NCBI GenBank assembly: GCA_003024985.2
Contig: PXIH01S0012965.1
Reading direction: 5' to 3' (one strand)
Source of the DNA: Euperipatoides rowelli
Taxonomy: Eukaryota; Onychophora; Udeonychophora; Euonychophora; Peripatopsidae
DNA length: 19,241 nucleotides
The translations under genes and the position numbers were made by a program. The notes below the pieces were generated by a model that did no database searches, was not told the origin of the DNA, and saw only the letters and a program-made list of their open reading frames with translations. This document shows, piece after piece, positions 7,410 through 17,867 of the stretch. Position 1 is the stretch's first letter; every line of letters begins with the position of its first letter.

Positions 7410-9210
7410 TAAATGTATTTTCTCAATATTGTCATCTCATTTAAATTTCCCTTTATTGTTCTTTAACAAATTGTATTATGGAGCAGCTTTCTCAGAAATT
7501 TCTTAGATAAATCTATGGTAGAAATTGATACTACCTAAGAATAAATGGACCTGTTTTACTGTAGTGGGTCTAGGAAAATCTCTCATTGCTTCTAATTTGT
7601 CATTAACATGTATAGCACCATCACCAGTTATATTGTGTCTTAAATGAGTGACTCTTTTGAAAGTGCAAGCATTTAATGGATGACCTGCTAGATTAACTGA
7701 TTTTAATTTAGTTAGCAATTTCTCAAGAATTGTTAAGTGTTTTTCTTAAGAATTGGAATATACAAGTATGTCATCACAATAACATAAAATAGTTCCAGAT
7801 GAAATCTCATCAACTTACACCTCATTCATAACTTCTGAAATTAAGCTGATGATATTCTAGAACCCTGAACCATCATATTCATTTTATACCTCCCCCATGG
7901 CAAAGTAAATCATTAATAGTCATGGACTGATTCATCTAAAATTATTTGGTAATAGCCATTATTTAGATCAAGTTTAGAAAAAAATTAGACCTGTTCAAAA
8001 GTTCAAGGGGGGGATAACGATTGGTTTAGTTATTTTGTTAATGTGTTCCAGGTCCAGCACAACCCTGATTCACCAGAAGGCTTCTTGATTTCTAACATAG
8101 GCACATTGTAATCAGATTCTTCCCTAAGGTCCTATGTCTTCATAATGTATATGAGTATGGGTCTACCATCATGGTAATCCATAGAAGTAACTTGCCTATG
8201 GTGTAGGGACATAGCATGTTGTGGTGAATTTTATACTGCTTATATATTAAAGTATTAGAAGTAAATTCTGGTTTTACTGGAGTTAATGAACATCCCTTTA
8301 AAGGAGTTACATCCTCAATGAATACAACATCAATTACCTTAATAAGATTTCTAAACCTTTTTCTAGAATTGCATTATATTTTGCCAACAGGAGAATCATC
8401 TTTATTTATTGCATTGTTAAAATTTGCAATTAGCACTATTATAAATCTTAATATAATTATTTGTTAGACGTCATTCAATAATTATTTGAATTTAAAAGTA
8501 ATGAATTATTTGATAAATTTAATTTAGCATTATGTGATATGAGAAAATCATTACCAAGGATGATTTGATAGTCATTCTGATGTTAAAACTTAAATAAACA
8601 AAAATCATGTACAAATTGTGTATCTTGTAAAAAAATTGTAAACATTGAAGTTTAAACTGTTTTGCCTTTTATAGAAATAGAGAAGATAATTTAACATAAT
8701 TATCTCATTATAGTTTTCCTCATTTTAATACATGTGTGGTTATCATTGAAATAGCTACACCTGTATCTATCAATGCAACATGTTTTACATTAGCCTATCC
8801 AAAGTTATCTTAATTAATAGCAGACTGACAAACAATTTATAACCTGTTATATTGCAGTTACTATTAATATAACTAATGGATTTATATGTAAATGTAGATT
8901 CATTGATATTTTGAAAATATTCTTTATATCTATAGTTTGATTATTAAGACAAGATTTGTATTCTATTTTATTTTGAAAAATATTGAAACTATGGCACTGT
9001 ATTTTGATTTTGTATCCAGAGTTGGTGTTAAACTTTCCTTAACTCCTTGTGCATGATCGTTCCATTTTAATTTGAGCAATGAGGTGGTTAGTTTAACCCA
9101 CCACATCTAACAGTTGATCCCAATACAAATTGATTAGAATCAGTTGACCTGTTGACATACCAACAGTCTTGCAAGATATGACCATATTTTTTTGCAGTTT
9201 AAGCAAAATA
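7410..9210 (-). pseudogene. Degenerate Ty3/Gypsy LTR retrotransposon (gag-pol)
   Basis: On the minus strand the blocks come in Gypsy order. A CCHC zinc knuckle (first Cys codon 9205-9203, last 9165-9163) has the spacing C-x2-C-x4-H-x4-C after allowing one extra A in a 7-A run. An aspartic protease core reads ALIDTGVAISMI, with DTG at 8767-8759. A reverse transcriptase follows: YNVPMLEIKKPSGE near 8110-8065, FSKLDLNNGYYQIILDES at 7981-7928, then LCYCDDILVYS with the catalytic Asp pair at 7775-7770. The same frame continues to 7503 with one stop and ends DFPRPTTVKQVHLFLG plus FYHRF. Beyond a stop, KAAP*YNLLKNNKGKF (to about 7435) is the beginning of the RNase H region. No integrase or LTRs were recognised. 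Many stops and indels show an old, inactive copy. Confidence 0.82.
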
Positions 9211-9282
9211 TTTTAGGTTTACTCTTTTTTTTTACCCATTTTGCCTTTTGCTTTTCCTGTATCATCAATAAAACTAGCATTG

Positions 9283-9400
9283 GCACACTTTTGATTATTC
9301 AAACTACAATTGGCACACATATCAACCAAATCGTCATCATCATAGTCTTTATTTTCAATGACTCAAATCAAAATGATCCAAATTGAGGCTCTGGTGTGCC
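9283..9400. repeat. Second copy of the MITE-like element end (partial)
   Basis: CAAATTGAGGCTCTGGT (9379-9395) matches the right end of the 1131-1579 element (1561-1577) at 15 of 17 bases. It is preceded by a related ACTCAAATC word (9361-9369). GGCACAC (9282-9288) and GTGTGCC (9394-9400) could mark inverted ends of a roughly 115-bp piece, but that pairing is only 7 bp and may be chance. Confidence 0.35.
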
Positions 9401-11075
9401 ATTTAAAATGTAACCAACATTCTTTCAATTTGGTAAAATATTACTTACCTTATGAACATTTTTAAAAAAAATAATTTCAGTTAATTGGTATTTATAAAAA
9501 TAAAATTCAATTTTGAAACTGAATTATTTGATTACTCCACCAAAGATGTCATAACATTATGTGTCATTTATTATGCTTTCACAACCTTCAATATTTTTAA
9601 TAATTTCTTTGAAAATTACCTCTTACAGCTTAATTTACATATTAATACCCTTATAAAGAATAATCTAAACTGTGTAATAGATTATCTTTGTCACACATTT
9701 CTCTGAGCATTTAAAATTAAAGTAGGATCTTATTTTTAAAAACAGGACAAATCATAAGCAACAATGCAGTTTCTTTGATCTTTCTGTCTTATTTTTATGG
9801 TATATAAATAATTATATTTTATTTTTATATTTAAATTTATTACACAATCTCTAATAGTCTTAGATCATTGATGTGTGTTTACTAAATACACTTTACAAGA
9901 AATATGTCACATATGAATAGTAAAAAAACATGGAAACATTTGCTTAACAAAAATTCAAAGTATAAAGCATAAGTTGTTGTCTTAGTGTGCTTTCAATAGT
10001 TCTAATAATGAAAATAATTTTATTAGATTGAGGAGAAGGAAGAATGAGATTGAGCTGTTCACTTCTTTCCAGTACATTGAGCGCTCACTTAGTTAGATAG
10101 GGAAGTGTTGAATCTGTATTAGTGAAAAAGAAGGATTGTTATTTTATTTGGTTATATGATTACGTTAAAGAGCACAGAAATAGCTGCAGCACATTATCGA
10201 ATGATAAGGTTATTTAAATACGCTTAATAAAGAAAAGTAAATATTTTAAATACTTAAAATTAAGTTTAATAATTTTAAAAAAAATGTTAATCTTCATAAG
10301 TGGGCCGTTAAGCAGCAATTGACACATTAACATATTATTATATAATAGTAGCGTATGGTATGTTAACGTGGTAGTTCATAAGTGTGATTGATATAATAGC
10401 CATATCATCACATATCATTAGCTGGCACCAAACAATGTTGAAAGCCATTGAATTAAATTCTTTTATTTTTCCTCCCCTAATATTTATTGGTCCAAAAATT
10501 ATCAAATTGACAGAATTTTTTATATACAGAATTTAGTAATATTGTAGCCTTGTTTGAAGAATAGACTATTGGTATTGTCTGATTTAATACGTTTTGTTTA
10601 ATTTTTTTAATTATTATAGATCTAGAGTATATTAACTAGTAATATTTTTATCTTAAATGATTTCTCAATGGTTGTCTCTTTTCAAATAGAGTATAGTTGT
10701 ACTGCATTTCTCTATAACATATAACCTTATGATTATTATTGTCAAAGCAGTTAAATAGCTTATTGCATCTATGCTTTCTTTGAATTCAGAACAATCTATG
10801 TATGTAAAATGTTAGTGATTTAGCTTATTTATTTTATTCTCTTCATGTATTATTATTTATTATTCATTTTACTTTGTGCAATTCTTCCTCTTTCCTTCCT
10901 TCTGCTCATGAGCAGAGTGACTACCTTGGGCATAATTGGATTATTCTGGCATTCCTTTTTTTTATGTTCAGACTTCTTGACGAGGGAAGTATGAGAGCTA
11001 ATATTTTTTTAAGGCTTTTGTCCCTCACTAAAATTAATTTTGTTAATTTGCATGATCTTTGCATTTTGTTGCAAG
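9401..11075. other. AT-rich sequence upstream of the POU exon
   Basis: Presumed intron of the POU gene. The 73-codon frame at 9485-9706 is AT-driven and lacks a motif. A pyrimidine tract followed by AG (10881-10916) resembles a splice acceptor, but the sequence after it shows no POU-like coding. The exons for the first part of the POU-specific domain are not found here or further left. Confidence 0.5.
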
Positions 11076-11296
11076 GTTTGAGAAGTTGGACATTACTCCC
11101 AAGAGTGCCCAAAAGATCAAACCTGTGCTGGAGCGGTGGATGAAGGAAGCCGAGGAACGGTACAAAAATGGTGCAAATAACCTCACCGAATTTATTGGCA
11201 GTGAGCCGTCTAAGAAGAGGAAGAGGCGGACCTCCTTCACACCCCAAGCTTTGGAGATCCTTAATGAGCACTTTGAGCGCAACACTCACCCATCAG
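11076..11296 (+). CDS. pdm3: POU class 6 homeobox gene, penultimate coding exon
   Basis: Encodes a transcription factor of the POU6 class (pdm3/POU6F1-2), a nuclear protein that binds DNA with a POU-specific domain and a homeodomain. The acceptor AG is at 11074-11075. The first base completes a split codon (probably Arg), and 73 codons follow. FEKLDITPKSAQKIKPVLER is the last helix of the POU-specific domain; WMKEAEERYKNGANNLTEFI is the class-6 linker; KKRKRRTSFTPQALEILNEH starts the homeodomain, with helix 1. The exon ends HPS plus one base at a consensus GTAAGA donor (11297). GC content is clearly higher than in the flanks. Most of the POU-specific domain must be encoded upstream, outside the window. 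Assignment to class 6 is strong; the pdm3 symbol reflects the arthropod-like sequence. Confidence 0.95.
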
Positions 11297-11575
11297 GTAA
11301 GAATAAAAATCATTGGTTTAAAGTTGAAATTAATTTAAGTTTATATCTTTCATTTTTATTTTATAACCGACACTATATCATGTTCAGAAACTCTAGTGGG
11401 GCAAGGGTGTAATCAAATGTATTTAGTATCTGATGTAAGGTGTTATAGAATTGCTGATGCCTAAAAATTATATATATTTTATAGGCTTTAGACTTTTAAT
11501 TCTTTTTAGTATAAATTTCCTATTTTTATTTAATATACTGTAGATACTGTATGTACAGTGGTGCTTTTTTCATGT

Positions 11576-11578
11576 GTG

Positions 11579-11614
<36 letters not shown>

Positions 11615-11617
11615 TCT
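11576..11617. repeat. TC / TATC microsatellite
   Basis: A TC dinucleotide run from about 11579 passes into three TATC-type units (11600-11612) and back to TCTC. It lies in the POU intron, about 280 bp after the donor. Confidence 0.95.
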
Positions 11618-12184
11618 GAACCTGTGACTTTTGTCTTACCAGGACAACACAACCACAAGATTTAGTTGCTGGAATTAATTTTAACATTTATCAACTATTT
11701 TACAAAATATTGATTCTAATATTGAATTTCACATATTAAAATTACAATTATTTTAAATAGGCCTATACATTTTCCCAAATGGGAAATTTGACAATTTTAA
11801 GAAAAATACTTTTGCATCAAATATAATTTATTTCAAACCTTCAATTATTAAAACTAAACCTACAAAATATTTATTAATGAAATTTCACACACACACACAC
11901 AATTGTGTTTAAAAACTAAATAATATTTAGCATTCTCAGTCCTTCAAAATTGTTTAATTAGAATTATTACATTTAAATTTAAGTTTACTGATGTAAAGAA
12001 GCATATGCATGGTTATATTCAGGATTTGGATCAGCTTCATTGCATGTTCTTCTGTAAGTAACAGGATGTACACTATAATATAGAAATATCAAAATTGAAG
12101 ATAAGTTAATATTAAAATAAAACATTCATCTTACAATGATCCAAAATTACACTTGAGCTATTATTTCATATAACTGACTACATC
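11618..12184. other. AT-rich intron sequence, nothing recognised
   Basis: Only a short CA run (about 11887-11901) stands out. Confidence 0.5.
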
Positions 12185-12780
12185 GAAGATCTGGCCATCA
12201 ATCTGCCGATGAGCTGGTCTTTCTATGGGACCCAATGTCAAAATTCCGACTTGCATGGAGACTAGAAGAAAATTTTTGATTCTGGAATTAAAGTCCCGAA
12301 AGGAAATTTTGGTTAAACCTTACGTTTTATACCTCCCCCCCCCNCCCAAAAAAAAAAAAATACTGCTGAATTTATATGGGAGTTTATTGTTTGACCCAAA
12401 AGATTTGTCTGTACAAATGCTTCTTGAATTTGTTCGAGGATAAAATTTCAAGATGCTCTTGCTCGACACCATTAGATTGGAACCTGATTTACCGGATCAA
12501 TTTATACCTGAAATTCATTTTCATTAACTTATCATTTGGTAGAAGTAGATTGGTTTACAGAAAGTTGGCACAGTTCCAAATCTAAACAGACACAAAGTTT
12601 TAGCGGATGTTGATATAAATTCTCAGAAATTTTATAATTATTCACAGAATCATCTTTGGAACTCTAATAAAGGATGGTTTCTTTTAGAGGTTCTCAATTC
12701 GAGTAATAATTTAAAGTGTATTGACTCACGAAGGATGAATGTTCAATTATTTCATTTTTATTTCAGTAGTGTCTTTTGAA
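12185..12780 (+). pseudogene. Coding-like, frameshifted patch of unknown origin
   Basis: Several frames in succession read like protein. SADELVFLWDPMSK then FRLAWRLEENF runs about 12200-12277; YGSLLFDPKDLSVQ then MLLEFVRG ends in TAA about 12440; LLLDTIRLEPDLPDQFIPEI is about 12455-12514; a final frame near 12577-12778 contains KVLADVDINSQKFYNYSQ, NHLWNSNKGWFLLEVLN and CIDSRRMNVQL before a TGA. A C-run with an N (12333-12347) joined to an A-run interrupts it. I recognise no family. It could be a decayed transposon gene or pseudogene. The frames are not continuous, so no product is inferred. Confidence 0.25.
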
Positions 12781-12994
12781 ATAACAATTAGAAGATTAGC
12801 CATGCATTTGGAAAAAAATGAAGACTGGAAATCTATGAAACTTCAATGGTGAACTTATTCAGGAACAATTGATCTGGTGTATCGACTTTTGTTTAAGATC
12901 CGGCTAAATAAATAAAAAAATAGAAAAAAAAATCAAACAGTGGAGCAAAAATTTAAAAAGCTTCCTAAGCTAATTAGTCTAAGCTTCTATGATG

Positions 12995-13117
12995 TTATTG
13001 TCTCATTAGGTAATTGATATTAGGTCCAGAAGGATCCTGACTCTCCTCAGATTTTAGTTCTTTGCTGAGTAATTTTTCAAATTCTCTCAGATGCTCTTCT
13101 ATTGATATGCCTAACAT
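12995..13117 (-). CDS. Short unrecognised ORF or coding remnant
   Basis: A minus-strand ATG (13117-13115) opens 40 codons to TAA (12997-12995): MLGISIEEHLREFEKLLSKE, then LKSEESQDPSGPNINYLMRQ. The first half is a charged amphipathic helix, and the composition is unusual for this A/T-rich region. Upstream on the same strand, other frames give protein-like bits (LTNIARDNKWSDTH near 13180-13230), which hints at the tail of a longer decayed gene inside the POU intron. I do not recognise it and cannot exclude chance. Confidence 0.22.
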   Translation of the reverse strand: MLGISIEEHLREFEKLLSKELKSEESQDPSGPNINYLMRQ

Positions 13118-14175
13118 ATTTCCTTACCCCTCATAGTACTTTATGTTTGATTTATTATAAAGTTTGCTTTCTAATGTGTATCAGACCATTTATTATCTCT
13201 TGCTATGTTGGTAAGAGTTAAAACAAACCTGATTGTCTCTTTTTCTTGATTTTGCCTGCATTAAAAGACATAAGCATGGATAGGCAAAGGATTACCTTGC
13301 TTTTAATTCATCTTTTTCTTTAGCATTTCTTATCCACTCATGGTACATGTTACATGAGACAAGGGCACACGCTACTGGCACATTTGTGCATGCTCATGTC
13401 CTGCACAGGTGTACTGATTTCTCAAATTATTAAATTTAAATACCCATCTAAGGCACATGAAAATATGATATCCATAGAAATAGATCATTTATTTATTTTC
13501 ACTTCTAGTCACTAGGTGTTGCAAGCAATTTCCGGTGTATGATACATAAACACTTGTGCTAAAAATACATCACATAGTTAAAAAATAACATCTTTGTAAA
13601 AGTAATAAATGAGTACAAATTAACTTGTTTTCTTATATCCCATCCCTATTCCTCCTCAAAAAAAATTGATCATTTTCGGACTGAACGATCAAAATTAATT
13701 TATATTTAATTAACAGTTTGACAATGTCTGCTTTTTAGTAAATATGAGGATGTGATAAAGCTTGTATCTTTCAAACTTATAGTCACAGAAAATTATGATT
13801 TTACTTTAGACTTTAATCTTTGCAAAGCAGTCAGCATGGCATTTTCCGTTCTTCCATTAATCATTTTTTTTACTTATAACTGTATCAAACTATACCTCAG
13901 GGTGCAGCAATAAATTAAATTATTTTTGCAATTCTTATTAATTACATTGCTAATAATTATAATTTTAGGTTGAAATTTATAGACAGATGTTAGGTTTCAA
14001 GCCATTTGCCAAATGATTCATTGATATCTCCTCAACATAATGTTAGATTCTATAGTTAGTGAGGCAAAAAAAAAATACAATTACCTTTAAGCTATTCAAT
14101 ATGCATGTTACCAATTCATGATTTTACAAAAAAATAATATTTAGAAAAATATCACAATTGATAATTTCAATAAAA
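13118..14175. other. AT-rich intron sequence
   Basis: No supported gene, RNA or element signature. Weak protein-like minus-strand bits at about 13130-13230 are noted with the neighbouring short ORF. Confidence 0.45.
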
Positions 14176-14880
14176 AACTTTTTCTTTATACATTTGGGTA
14201 TTATTTTTCAATCAAATTTAAAATGGGAATGTTCATATTAATGCAATGACTAAAAAAATACTTGTCTTTATTTCTCTTATATAGACTTTGTCATTTTGGC
14301 CTGATACTTTTAATACATGCTTATAAAACTTTTGTAAGGCCCAACCTTGAATATTGTACATATATATAGAACAATTCCACAATTTAACAAACAAAATGAT
14401 TCCATAGAATCACTACAAAAAAAATGGTATTGAAGGATCAATATATTAATTATGACTTGGGTTATTAAAATTAAATTTAGAATCTTTACAGCAAAGAAGA
14501 ACCAATAATATGATTAAGTTTGAAAAAATGTTTCTCTTTGTGTCCTCAATTTTTACCTGTTTCATATTTTTAATCATCCAGTATTCAAATCAAAAATTCT
14601 CCCAAATTAAACTTACCTTTCATTAGAATCAGCAGGTTTTATAATTCACATTAATATCTATGATAAGAATGTATAATAATAGTCTGTATTCTTTAAACAA
14701 ATATATGTTTTTCTTATATTTTATTTTATCTCTATTTTAATAGTTAATATTTTCATTTATACTTTTGAATTATTTATCAAACAATTGTAATATTGCTTTC
14801 ACATCCTTAGGGGCTAAAAAGGTGAATTCTAATACTAATTGTATAATAATATTTATGTATGTATAATAATTTTATATATG
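14176..14880 (+). pseudogene. CR1/Jockey-like LINE, 3' end of reverse transcriptase ORF plus tail
   Basis: In the + strand the C-terminal part of a LINE polyprotein is readable across shifting frames: WNVHINAMTKK (about 14225-14257, with the Trp codon changed), RTLSFWPDTFNT (about 14281-14318), and the diagnostic YKTFVRPNLEYCT (14322-14360). These correspond to the conserved 'W..HI....KA...G.I.RTF....P.....LYKT.VRP.LEY' of CR1/Jockey/L2-type elements. Downstream bits (QRRTNNMIKFEK near 14490-14530) fit the usual C-terminal region. The 3' part carries GGGGCTAAAAAGGTGAATTC (14810-14829) and repeats of GTATAATAAT (14840-14872), like a LINE tail. Stops and indels make it inactive. It lies in sense orientation within the POU intron. 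Confidence 0.75.
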
Positions 14881-15086
14881 GATGAATAAGTAAACCTTTA
14901 CTAAATATATTGGACTCACTAAACTATCCACATTTTAAAAATATTCTAGTTTAGGGTATTCTCTATACTTAAGGCCTTGATACTATTGAAACCTTTTTAC
15001 CCCACCCCTCTTCTCTTTACATACTGTACTTGATAATAAAATCAAGCAAAAAATGTTAAAAAAAATATGCAATCAACTAATGATTA

Positions 15087-15259
15087 GATAAAAAATCAGG
15101 AAAATTAAAAATAATAAATAGAATAAGGAAAACAAAGTATCCAAACGTTTCAACAAGTATTACTTATCTTCTTCAGTGGATTGGATTCCATCGAAGAAGA
15201 CACCTGTTACTTGCTGAAATATTTGATTCTATTATTTTTAATTTTCCTGATTTTTTATC
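15087..15259. repeat. Foldback repeat with perfect 30-bp arms
   Basis: Bases 15087-15116 (GATAAAAAATCAGG, then AAAATTAAAAATAATA) are the exact reverse complement of 15230-15259. Inside the arms, the left half (CAAACGTTTCAACAAGTA, then CTTATCTTCTTC, then GTGGA) is an imperfect inverted copy of the right half (TCCATCGAAGAAGA, then TTACTTGCTGAAATATTTG). Two copies of one roughly 80-bp sequence therefore meet head to head near 15180. No target-site duplication is evident. It sits 250 bp before the terminal-exon acceptor and would fold into a long hairpin in the pre-mRNA. Confidence 0.88.
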
Positions 15260-15509
15260 CAAACATAATAATAGTAATAATTAGTATTACTATTTATTTT
15301 TTAAAAAGTCTGGAATATTTGAAAACAATACCGATGTTTTTTTAAGGCAGCCATTTCTTCGACCAATCAAAACATATTACAGTTTTTCAACCATTTGATG
15401 AACTTTGTCATCCCCAATATAGCTTGTAGTGCTACTTCATCATTATTCAGTTTTTAGTTGGAATTACAAAAAATTTCCAAATTATATTTATGCTCTCTTT
15501 TTTTTATAG

Positions 15510-15637
15510 GCGCTGAGATGACTGAGCTGGCAGAGAAGTTGAACTATGACCGTGAGGTGGTGCGCGTTTGGTTCTGCAACAAGCGCCAGGCCCTGAAGAA
15601 TACCATTAAGAAGCTGAAGCAAGCACAGGAGGGCTGA
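15510..15637 (+). CDS. pdm3: POU class 6 homeobox gene, last coding exon
   Basis: Completes the homeodomain begun in the exon ending at 11296. After the shared Gly codon come 41 codons: AEMTELAEKLNYDREVVRVW, then FCNKRQALKNTIKKLKQ, then AQEG and TGA (15635-15637). It contains helix 2 and the DNA-recognition helix VVRVWFCNKRQ, with Trp48, Phe49, the POU-typical Cys50 and the invariant Asn51. Lys52 replaces the Arg of vertebrate POU6F. The protein ends soon after the homeodomain, as class-6 proteins typically do, with a short Lys-rich tail. The acceptor TTTTTTTTATAG is strong. The reading frame is intact across the splice, so the gene looks functional. Confidence 0.95.
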
Positions 15638-17284
15638 GAGGAAGCTCGTGCCAGACCCACAACTCTCTCAGGCTACCTTGTCATTGCTTTGTATAGGTAA
15701 ACTTTACTCAGGGGGAAGATGACCTGTGGCTGGACCAACAATACTCCACACGGCTGTATGTTCTAGAGCAGAGGCCACACATACTCAAGCATCATTCATT
15801 ACAAGGGAATCTGCATTAACTTTTAATTGTGTATTCTAGGAGTGATACTCTTGGGTCAGACTCCAAATTTTTTTTTGAGGAAGGCGGGGTGGATTTTTTT
15901 AAAAAAAGTTTCCTAATTTTTTAAATGTGGCATTTAAATTTGTGTAATAATTTTTGTTATAATTTCTTTGATCTATTCAGAGTATTGATTCTATTGTTTA
16001 GGATCGTTTGCTTAAACAAGATACTTAATGATAATCATGAACCTTGAATTAAGAAACAAATAATCCTAAATCGATTTTGATATTTGAACCAAGAAAAAAA
16101 AAATCTGAACTGTCTTTGCAAGATTGCTTTTATAAAACATTACTAAATTTTTCAAAGAAAGGTGAAATTTAAAATAACCTTTGCAATATTGCATGTGTGG
16201 TTCTTCTGATGTTAAATGTACATGTGTTTAAGGTTTATGAACAAATGAACATTTGAGGATCAGTACGGAATAAGCTTTTATATTATAACGATGAGATGTC
16301 TTCGATATATTTTTTTGTTATTCACATTTTAAGAAAAGAGAAAGTAAAAAAAAAAATATCATTGTTATTAATTTTATTTTTTTATATATGTTTAATTAGA
16401 TATGATGTTTACCAAATTCCTATGATTAAAAGTATCAGATTCCCATTTCTTATCATTCAGATTTTTTAAGCTTAATATCCCCACCGTATTTTTTAACAAC
16501 AAAAAACAAATCATTTACAGGTTTAATTTTGTTGTGTTATTCAAATATTTTATAAATTCATTTTAAGTTGCCTTCATGTTCTCATTGAGAGAAATTCACC
16601 GCGGATAACATGGGCGCCACCTACTTAGTTTTAAGTTGTATCAATGCATTTCATTTCTGTTACTGTACATTGTTTTTATGGCAGCAAGATAATTTCCATT
16701 CTGTATTTAATTCTTTCTTCTTTTTTTTTTTAACGTCTGCTGTGTAATGTACAGCTTTTTACAAGTGTTGGCATAGTCTGCCAGAGGATACAAGCTTTGC
16801 TCAGTTTTCCATAAATTTTTAAAAGGGAGGGGAAGTTGGGGTGGATTCTGTGATGGGGAAGATCTTCCTTTTGAGTTATTTTCAGATATTTGCTTTGTAT
16901 ATTTTGTGATATTTGTCTTTTCTAATAATTTTGCTCACCAGCAAAAAAAAAAAAAAAGAAAAAGAAACTATTGTGTAGAGATCAGCGTGAGTTATAACCC
17001 TCAATCAAAACCAAAAAAATGGATGTTAGATTAGTTACCGTACCATACCAAATGATTATTTGCAAACATGTTAAACTTAAATTTGCATTTTAATTAAAAT
17101 GTTAATTTTGCATTTTGTTGCAAGCTATTTCCAATATACGGGGGAAAGGCAGAATAGCCATTTTTAAATCGATAAACTTCAAGTTTTTTCTTGATATTTT
17201 TCTTATTACATAATAAATAAAATTTGTTAATTATCATAGTATTTTAGTACCATGAAACAATACTAGAGATGGCAACTCTGTAGA

Positions 17285-17333
17285 GTATTATATAATATAA
17301 ATATAAATATATATATACTGTATATATATATAA
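17285..17333. repeat. AT-rich simple repeat
   Basis: Runs of ATATAAATATATATATA around CTGTATATATATATA. Likely a degenerate TA microsatellite in the presumed 3' UTR. Confidence 0.85.
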
Positions 17334-17491
17334 GACATACCTACTAAAATTTGGTTAGGTCTTTAATAACTAAATGCACTTATGTATGATTATTTATTTT
17401 TATAAATTTGACACTTTAAATGCTGGTATCTTTTTTCTTTTAACAGAGGCGGAAAAAAATAAAACAATTTATTATAAGCTTTGTGATCGCA

Positions 17492-17515
17492 AATAAACAT
17501 GTTGATTCTTGTGCA
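17492..17515 (+). terminator. Candidate polyadenylation signal
   Basis: AATAAA at 17492-17497 is followed by a GT-rich stretch (CATGTTGATTCTTGTGCATT) as expected of a cleavage site. Confidence 0.4.
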
Positions 17516-17576
17516 TTTTTTTCCTTGAAAGAAAGCATTTTCTGTACTATTTTTGACCCTTTTTCTTCAAGTTGTC

Positions 17577-17633
17577 AAGAGAGGAGGACTAGGCGTTTCT
17601 CAGGTTATTCTTTCTTGGAGAGTCCGCTCTCTT
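17577..17633 (+). ncRNA. Stem-loop in presumed 3' UTR
   Basis: AAGAGAGGAGGACT (17577-17590) pairs with AGTCCGCTCTCTT (17621-17633): a 5-bp and a 7-bp helix separated by a small asymmetric bulge, closed by a 30-nt loop. The patch is GC-richer than its surroundings. It may be a structured mRNA element; nothing ties it to a known RNA family. Confidence 0.3.
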
Positions 17634-17861
17634 AACACCTTGATTTGTCTATGCAGTATCGGGTAACTCTGAATTGGGCTGTTACCAATTTTTTAAAATA
17701 ATAAAAAAAACTATTTTATTCCGAACATTTTCGTAAAATTTAAGAAAAAAAAGAAAAAAAAAAAAAGATAATAGTTTCATACCATCTTCCTCAACCTCCC
17801 CAAACCCAAATACTATTGAAATACCTCGAATCTGTAGCTAGAATCAGGTTTCATGAAATAG

Positions 17862-17867
17862 AATAAA
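17862..17867 (+). terminator. Candidate polyadenylation signal
   Basis: AATAAA followed by AGTTTAAATATTTGGTAG and a T-run. Confidence 0.35.

Larger units (their letters stand above)
11297..15509 (+). other. Intron splitting the homeobox (4213 bp, phase 1)
   Basis: The donor GTAAGA follows CATCAG, and the acceptor is TGCTCTCTTTTTTTTATAG at the right end with a strong pyrimidine tract. Joining 11296 to 15510 rebuilds a Gly codon (G|GC) at homeodomain residue 28, between helices 1 and 2. The intron carries a microsatellite, two unresolved coding-like patches, a LINE 3' end in sense orientation and a foldback repeat near the acceptor. Confidence 0.93.

Noticed and set aside
9485-9706. 73-codon + strand frame
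   Set aside because: Composition follows A/T richness (Asn, Ile, Phe, Leu), with no motif and no splice context.
10874-11143. 89-codon + strand frame overlapping the POU exon
   Set aside because: It is in a different frame from the POU coding sequence and begins in the presumed intron.
10921-11289. 122-codon minus-strand open frame (and another at 11043-11285)
   Set aside because: It is antisense to the POU exon. The + strand translation is an unmistakable POU/homeodomain, so these are shadows.
11297-11412. Continuation of the POU frame past 11296
   Set aside because: A consensus GTAAGA donor sits at 11297, and the next exon rebuilds the homeodomain exactly; the extension is intron.
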